From contig NZ_JACARC010000052.1 in NCBI RefSeq assembly GCF_013386825.1, positions 1-64,000 of the forward strand: DNA of 64,000 nt, written 5' to 3'. The position numbers and the translations under genes are program-made. The DNA is from Pseudomonas sp. IPO3778 (GTDB taxonomy: Bacteria; Pseudomonadota; Gammaproteobacteria; Pseudomonadales; Pseudomonadaceae). The first letter of the stretch is position 1, and each line of letters opens with the position of its first letter. The notes under the pieces were generated by a model, which did no database searches, was not told where the DNA came from, and saw only the letters and a program-made list of their open reading frames with translations. This document shows, one piece after another, positions 61,837 to 64,000 of the stretch.

Positions 61837-63528
61837 TCACAGGCGCAGGCTCAACTCCATCAGCCAGAAGCCCGGCTCCTGGCTCGAACGGGGCGGTCCG
61901 TAGAGCCCGTGTTGGTAATCCAGGTCCAGTTGCCAGTCCCGGGTGCTCAAGCCGACCCCCACGCTGGCACCGGCCAACCGCTGGCTCTGGGCGCCCGCCA
62001 GCAGCTTGCTCCAGCCCACATCCAGCCCCAGCCGTGGGCTGAGGGTCCATTGCGCGCCGAGGTTGCGCGGCAAGCTCAAGGTGTTGTGCCACACGGCGCC
62101 CGTGGCCGCCTGCACCAGGTTTTGGCGAAAGCCGCGCACTGCGTAGTCGTCGGTCAGCAGCAGCTGTTCCAGGCTGGGCAGTGGGTCGGGGCTGTATTGC
62201 AACGCCAACTGGCTGTTCCAGTTCCATGGGGCATCGCGGCCCTGGCGCCAGTAGCTGGCGTCAGCGCGGTACTTGCGAAACTGCGCGCGGGGCAGGGCGG
62301 GTGACAGCCTTTGCTCGTCGCGGTCGGCTCCCAGCCAGTCCAGGCCCTGGGCGTAGCTGACGCTGGCATTCCACAGGCCATCGGTGATGTTCAGCAGGTT
62401 GAGGCTGGCCTCGGCGACCGTCAGGCTCGGGCTTTGGATGGCCAGGTATTGATCGGCGAAGTAACTCTGGGAGCGCTTTGAACTCAGGCGCAGCATGCCG
62501 TTGAGCAGCGTGCCCTGATCGCGCCAGAGCAGGCGGTTGAGGCTGACGCCGTATTGGCGGGTCTGGCCGTTGGCGCGGACGGCCTGGCCGGGCAATTGAA
62601 CCGGGTAGCGGTATTGGGCGTGGCTGGCGCTCAGGGCCAGGGTCCAGAAACCGTAGGGGATGTTGTAATACAGGCTTTGGCTGCGGCTGTAGGCGGAGGT
62701 CTGGTCCAGGGTGGTGCTGGTGCTGAGGGCGATAAAATCGTTCAACCCCGAGGGGCTGTCGTAGGTCAGGGTCAGCGCGCCGTTGTTGCGGCCGATGTAG
62801 TCGGTGCCACGGTTGTTGTAGCTCACCACGGCGCCGATCGGCGCGGCGCTGGTGCGTGGGCGAATCAGCAGCCGCGAGCCGCCGGGCAAGCTGCCGGGGG
62901 CCACGTCGGCGGTGAGGTCCAGGGAGCGCAGGCGGTTGAGTTGGTCGAGGCCCTGTTCCAGCTCCCGCAGTTGCAGCGGTTTGCCGAGCATCCCGGGGAA
63001 AGCGCCGCGCAGTGAGATAGGCAGGTCGGGGGTGGCAAGCTCGATGCTTTCGACAAAACCTTCCTCGATGATGACGTCCAGGGGTTGGCCGTCCTGGGGC
63101 CGTTGCGCCAGGTAAGGCCGGCTGGCGATGAAGCCGGCGTCGGCATACAGCGCGGTCAGGGTCGCCAGCAATTGGTTGATGGGGGTGACACCCATGCAGT
63201 CGCTCATCAGCGGCTGAAGCTGTGTGTTGATCTGCGCCAGGCTGATCAGGGTGTTGCCAGACAGTCGGAGCCCCCTAACTTGCCAGCAGGGTTCGATGGG
63301 CGGGGGTGGGGGCGGTGCAGGCCCAGCCTGAGGTGGCACGGGGCCAGAGCGCTCCAGCAGGCGCAAGCGTTGCTCCAGCTCGAGCTGTTCCCGGGTGCGT
63401 CGCTCAAGTTCCTGAGTGCGCGGGTCGGCGCCCAGGGCGGGCGTGGGGGCAACCAGCACTATCGCCAGGACTGCCAGCATCCAGGACGTGCGCAGAGGGC
63501 ATGGAATGTTGCACGGCCTGCTAGACAT
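61837..63528 (-). CDS. two-partner secretion outer-membrane transporter (TpsB, ShlB/FhaC type)
   Basis: 563 aa with signal peptide (cut near PALGAD). A Gln/Glu-rich and Pro-rich N-terminus (PPQAGPAPPPPPPIEPCW) precedes two POTRA domains: VRGLRLSGNTLISLAQINTQ and PLDVIIEEGFVESIELA. The C-terminal part is a beta-barrel ending FWLMELSLRL, which suits BamA recognition. TpsB proteins export their TpsA partner across the outer membrane. It is the first gene; tpsA follows after 114 bases. Confidence 0.93.
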   Translation of the reverse strand: MSSRPCNIPCPLRTSWMLAVLAIVLVAPTPALGADPRTQELERRTREQLELEQRLRLLERSGPVPPQAGPAPPPPPPIEPCWQVRGLRLSGNTLISLAQINTQLQPLMSDCMGVTPINQLLATLTALYADAGFIASRPYLAQRPQDGQPLDVIIEEGFVESIELATPDLPISLRGAFPGMLGKPLQLRELEQGLDQLNRLRSLDLTADVAPGSLPGGSRLLIRPRTSAAPIGAVVSYNNRGTDYIGRNNGALTLTYDSPSGLNDFIALSTSTTLDQTSAYSRSQSLYYNIPYGFWTLALSASHAQYRYPVQLPGQAVRANGQTRQYGVSLNRLLWRDQGTLLNGMLRLSSKRSQSYFADQYLAIQSPSLTVAEASLNLLNITDGLWNASVSYAQGLDWLGADRDEQRLSPALPRAQFRKYRADASYWRQGRDAPWNWNSQLALQYSPDPLPSLEQLLLTDDYAVRGFRQNLVQAATGAVWHNTLSLPRNLGAQWTLSPRLGLDVGWSKLLAGAQSQRLAGASVGVGLSTRDWQLDLDYQHGLYGPPRSSQEPGFWLMELSLRL

Positions 63529-63739
63529 GAGCGTGGCTTCTACGGGGGCTGATAAACGCGGAGTTTAAGGCGGTTTTCTCCCGTGAATGCTGGGTGAGGC
63601 GTCTGAAAATGTTGTGGGAATTGAGCTACGCAAGTAGGAAATACCGGTTATTTTTGTAGGATTTTGTTGCGTTCGACAGTGTTAGACATCGCAGCGACAA
63701 TCCCCGTAGACTGCGCCTTTCAAGCCTCACAGGTGTCCT

Positions 63740-64000
63740 ATGGAGTTTCTTGCCGAGTACGCAAGTTTTCTAGCTAAAACCGTCACCCTGGTGGTTGCCA
63801 TTCTGGTGGTCCTCGCCAGTTTTGCCGCACTGCGCAGCAAGGGGCGTCGCAAATCCGCCGGCCAGTTACAGGTCAGCAAACTCAATGATTTCTACAAGGG
63901 CCTGCGTGAGCGCCTGGAGCAGACCTTGCTCGACAAGGACCAGCTCAAGGCCCTGCGCAAGTCCGAAAGCAAAACCGAAAAGAAGAACAGCAAGAAAAAG
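63740..64000 (+). CDS. sohB: SohB S49-family inner-membrane protease (5' end, cut by window)
   Basis: The first 87 codons are present. MEFLAEYASFLAKTVTLVVA and the hydrophobic helix ILVVLASFAALRS match SohB N-termini, followed by LNDFYKGLRERLEQTLLDKD and a basic Lys-rich stretch. The catalytic Ser/Lys domain lies beyond the window. SohB is a periplasm-facing signal-peptide-peptidase-like protease. It is divergent from the tpsBA pair, with 211 bases between. Confidence 0.88.
   Translation, partial: MEFLAEYASFLAKTVTLVVAILVVLASFAALRSKGRRKSAGQLQVSKLNDFYKGLRERLEQTLLDKDQLKALRKSESKTEKKNSKKK

Overview
This window is a GC-rich chromosome segment of a Pseudomonas from the fluorescens group. That assignment is an inference. 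It rests on the codon style, REP/BIME palindromes built around GTGGGAGC/GTAGGAGC/GTGGCGAGG arms, an AmiC/AmiR pair, RocR/RocS-like signalling genes, a 2-oxoadipate dioxygenase of the P. putida type and the start of sohB. No rRNA, tRNA, CRISPR array or prophage was seen.

Left part (1-8.8 kb). One tightly overlapping minus-strand operon encodes a nitrilase-superfamily hydrolase, a branched-chain-amino-acid/urea/amide-type ABC transporter (binding protein, permease, a fused permease-ATPase, a second ATPase), a cytoplasmic asparaginase, an AmiC-like ligand sensor and an AmiR-like ANTAR antiterminator. Its leader holds a sigma70-like promoter, hairpins and a strong intrinsic terminator just before the first start codon. 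This suggests that uptake and hydrolysis of an amide, nitrile or asparagine-like compound is switched on by its own transcription antitermination circuit. It is the most interesting system in the window.

8.8-14.2 kb. After a LysE-family exporter comes a scar. A RocR-like receiver-EAL gene is joined in frame to the middle of a RocS/BvgS-like sensor kinase, then frameshifted and cut off in the kinase H-box. An AT-rich piece follows with a Ntox15-like (HxxD) toxin tail and a GAD-like/DUF1851 Tdi1-type immunity gene. An IS3-family element with a nonsense codon in OrfB abuts the truncated toxin.

14-24 kb. Small efflux and regulator modules: HxlR/SDR, EmrAB-like pump with HxlR, two MFS exporters and a LysR. 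Several intergenic inverted or direct repeats look like operators.

23.5-28.1 kb. A minus-strand operon encodes a polar amino-acid ABC transporter, a DAO-family FAD oxidase and an Lrp/AsnC regulator.

28-33 kb. Housekeeping singletons: VOC, YciI, peroxiredoxin-like, LysR and a flavin monooxygenase.

33.3-42.8 kb. A divergent catabolic cluster. One arm encodes an AroQ-like protein with altered active-site residues, a quinone oxidoreductase and RidA. The other encodes a LysR regulator, an ABC permease-ATPase fusion, a PhyH-type dioxygenase, a binding protein, a class II aldolase, a DUF1028 protein and an ArgE-like M20 deacylase. A 19-base motif with GCTT-N11-AAGC symmetry occurs before ridA/lysR and again before the flavin monooxygenase. 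The substrate is unknown.

43-64 kb. A chemoreceptor, a SMI1/KNR4 protein, a GcvA-type LysR with an EamA transporter and an SDR, a second-type transketolase, a YdcH protein, an HglS-like 2-oxoadipate dioxygenase, a GH63-like glucosidase, a 127-bp triple tandem repeat, an SCP2 protein, a histidine phosphatase, a two-partner secretion pair (tpsB-tpsA) and the 5' end of sohB.
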